Shown here piece by piece: positions 5,671-6,723 of a stretch of DNA of 6,723 bases. This stretch comes from DAOMFM01 sp035429825. GTDB lineage: Bacteria; Acidobacteriota; Blastocatellia; UBA7656; JADIYM01. Location of the stretch: positions 1 to 6,723 of the forward strand of contig JBGAKX010000194.1 in assembly GCA_044224215.1 (NCBI GenBank). The letters are read 5' to 3'. The notes under the pieces were generated by a model. The model made no database searches and was not told the origin of the DNA. It saw only the letters and a list, made by a program, of their open reading frames with translations. Each line of letters starts with the position of its first letter. The stretch's first letter is position 1. A program made the translations under genes and the position numbers.

Positions 5671-6723
5671 ATGGAAGAGAGCTCATCGCACGATGCACCG
5701 GGCCCCGGCGACGCGGGTGGGGTCAGTCCGGGGACCGTCCTGAAGGATCGTTACCGGATCGAGCGCGAGCTCGGACGTGGCGGCATCGGGATCGTCTATC
5801 TCGCGCGCGATGCGCTGCTCCACGACAAGCCGGTCGTCGTGAAGCTCCTTCTCGGCACCGTCGGCGACACGGCGTGGGTCCTCCGAAAGTTCCAGCACGA
5901 GATCGCCGCGCTTGCTCGCATCGATCACCCGGGCGTCGTCGGAGCGCTCGACGTCGGCGAGCTCGACAACCGCACGCCGTTCATCGTGATGCAGTACGTC
6001 GAGGGCGTGACGCTGCGGACGCTGGCGAACGTGGGTGGCCTGTCGCTCGAGCGCGTCGGACGGTTGATGCGGATGATCGGTCAGGCGCTCGGCGCGGCGC
6101 ACGAGCGGGGTGTCATCCACCGTGACCTGAAGCCGGACAACGTGATGATCCAGTCGATAGGTCCCGACGAGGAGTACGCCCGTCTGATCGATTTCGGTAT
6201 CGCGAGCGTCCTCGATCCCAATCGCGGGACCGCGGCCCAGACGTCGACGATGGTCGCGGGCACGGTCTACTACATGGCGCCCGAGCAGCTCCAGGGAAAG
6301 CCCGTTCCGGCGAGCGACACGTACGCGATGGGCGTGATGGCGTACGAGCTCGTCACCGGCCGCGTGCCGTTCCTGCCGGATACGCCGTTTCAGCTGCTGG
6401 ATCTGCAGCGGCTGGGGCCCGAACGGCGTCCGTCCGAGCTGAATCGTTCACTGCCACGAGCCGCCGACGCGGCGATCATGAAGGCGCTGTCGTTCGACGC
6501 GCACGACCGATTTCCAGACTCGCGGGCGTTCGGCGACGAGCTTGCACGTGCGCTCGAAGAAGCGGACGCCGGCGCGCCGACTGGTGCCGCCGCCATTCCG
6601 CCGGGCGCGACGGATGCGTTCCACAGCGCGGGCGCGACCGAACCGGACCTCGACGTCCGGCCGACGGTCGCGGCCGACTCGCGGGACGCCGGGACCGCGC
6701 CGCCGCCTGAGCCCGAGCCCCGC
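5671..6723 (+). CDS. Eukaryote-like Ser/Thr protein kinase, 3' end beyond the window
   Basis: The first 351 codons of a Hanks-type kinase are present and still open at 6723. The kinase domain spans about residues 28-297 and has every key element: glycine loop GRGGIGIVY (35-43), ATP-anchoring Lys58 in VVVKLL with partner Glu77, catalytic HRDLKPDN (150-157, base Asp152), metal-binding DFG (174-176), GTVYYMAPEQ (197-206), Asp216 in SDTYAMG and Arg280. The activation segment has TST at 191-193, likely phosphorylation sites, so the kinase should be active. From about 298 the chain becomes Ala/Pro/acid-rich, like the linker that precedes a membrane segment or sensor domain in such kinases; that part lies outside the window. 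ATG 5671 is the only good start, because an in-frame stop is at 5647-5649. No Shine-Dalgarno sequence is visible. The gene is divergent from the CHAT gene, with 180 bases between them. Confidence 0.95.
   Translation, partial: MEESSSHDAPGPGDAGGVSPGTVLKDRYRIERELGRGGIGIVYLARDALLHDKPVVVKLLLGTVGDTAWVLRKFQHEIAALARIDHPGVVGALDVGELDNRTPFIVMQYVEGVTLRTLANVGGLSLERVGRLMRMIGQALGAAHERGVIHRDLKPDNVMIQSIGPDEEYARLIDFGIASVLDPNRGTAAQTSTMVAGTVYYMAPEQLQGKPVPASDTYAMGVMAYELVTGRVPFLPDTPFQLLDLQRLGPERRPSELNRSLPRAADAAIMKALSFDAHDRFPDSRAFGDELARALEEADAGAPTGAAAIPPGATDAFHSAGATEPDLDVRPTVAADSRDAGTAPPPEPEPR

Noticed and set aside
3929..5698. Open frame of 589 codons on the minus strand overlapping the CHAT gene
   Set aside because: It is a shifted frame of the CHAT gene, extremely Arg/Ala-rich. 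The true frame has a signal peptide, an ideal AGGAGG site and the CHAT dyad.
5093..5743. Gly/Val-rich open frame of 216 codons on the plus strand
   Set aside because: It is antisense to the Pro-rich segment of the CHAT protein (Pro codons read backward give Gly) and overlaps the kinase start in another frame.

Overview
The window is GC-rich DNA, with G or C at most third codon positions, from a bacterium. It holds four complete protein genes and two more that run off the ends. A eukaryote-like Ser/Thr kinase with the GRGGxGxVY style of glycine loop, a CHAT caspase-like protein, a LytTR regulator and two secreted or metal-dependent amidohydrolase-type enzymes together suggest Acidobacteriota (Vicinamibacteria-like) or a similar soil or sediment phylum. 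That placement is an inference from gene style, not from any marker gene.

Left part (1-797): a LytTR DNA-binding protein on the minus strand starts at 261 and leaves the window at base 1. It has no receiver domain before the LytTR fold. It is divergent from a small exported protein of unknown function (453-797). The 191-base gap between them carries a tandem 21-base repeat whose GTT cores are exactly 21 bases apart, the geometry expected of LytTR binding sites.

Middle part (843-3306): a zinc-dependent aspartoacylase/succinylglutamate-desuccinylase family enzyme (855-2003, GTG start) is followed 34 bases later by an exported M19 membrane-dipeptidase-family enzyme (2038-3306). They probably form an operon for acyl-amino-acid and dipeptide breakdown. 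A TATACT box placed for leaderless transcription and an 18-base palindrome overlap the GTG start. The pair ends at a long inverted repeat (3311-3400; 33 of 37 arm positions complementary) shared with the convergent gene on its right.

Right part (3403-6723): a large CHAT-domain protein with a Sec signal peptide and a Pro/Thr-rich linker lies on the minus strand. It is divergent from a Ser/Thr protein kinase whose complete kinase domain is visible before the gene leaves the window at 6723. The 180-base gap between them contains two adjacent dyad-symmetric elements and repeated GCAACC hexamers. The exported caspase-fold protein facing a kinase gene is the best candidate here for an undescribed signalling or proteolytic system, although a functional link between them is only inferred. 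No tRNA, rRNA, CRISPR array or insertion sequence was seen.
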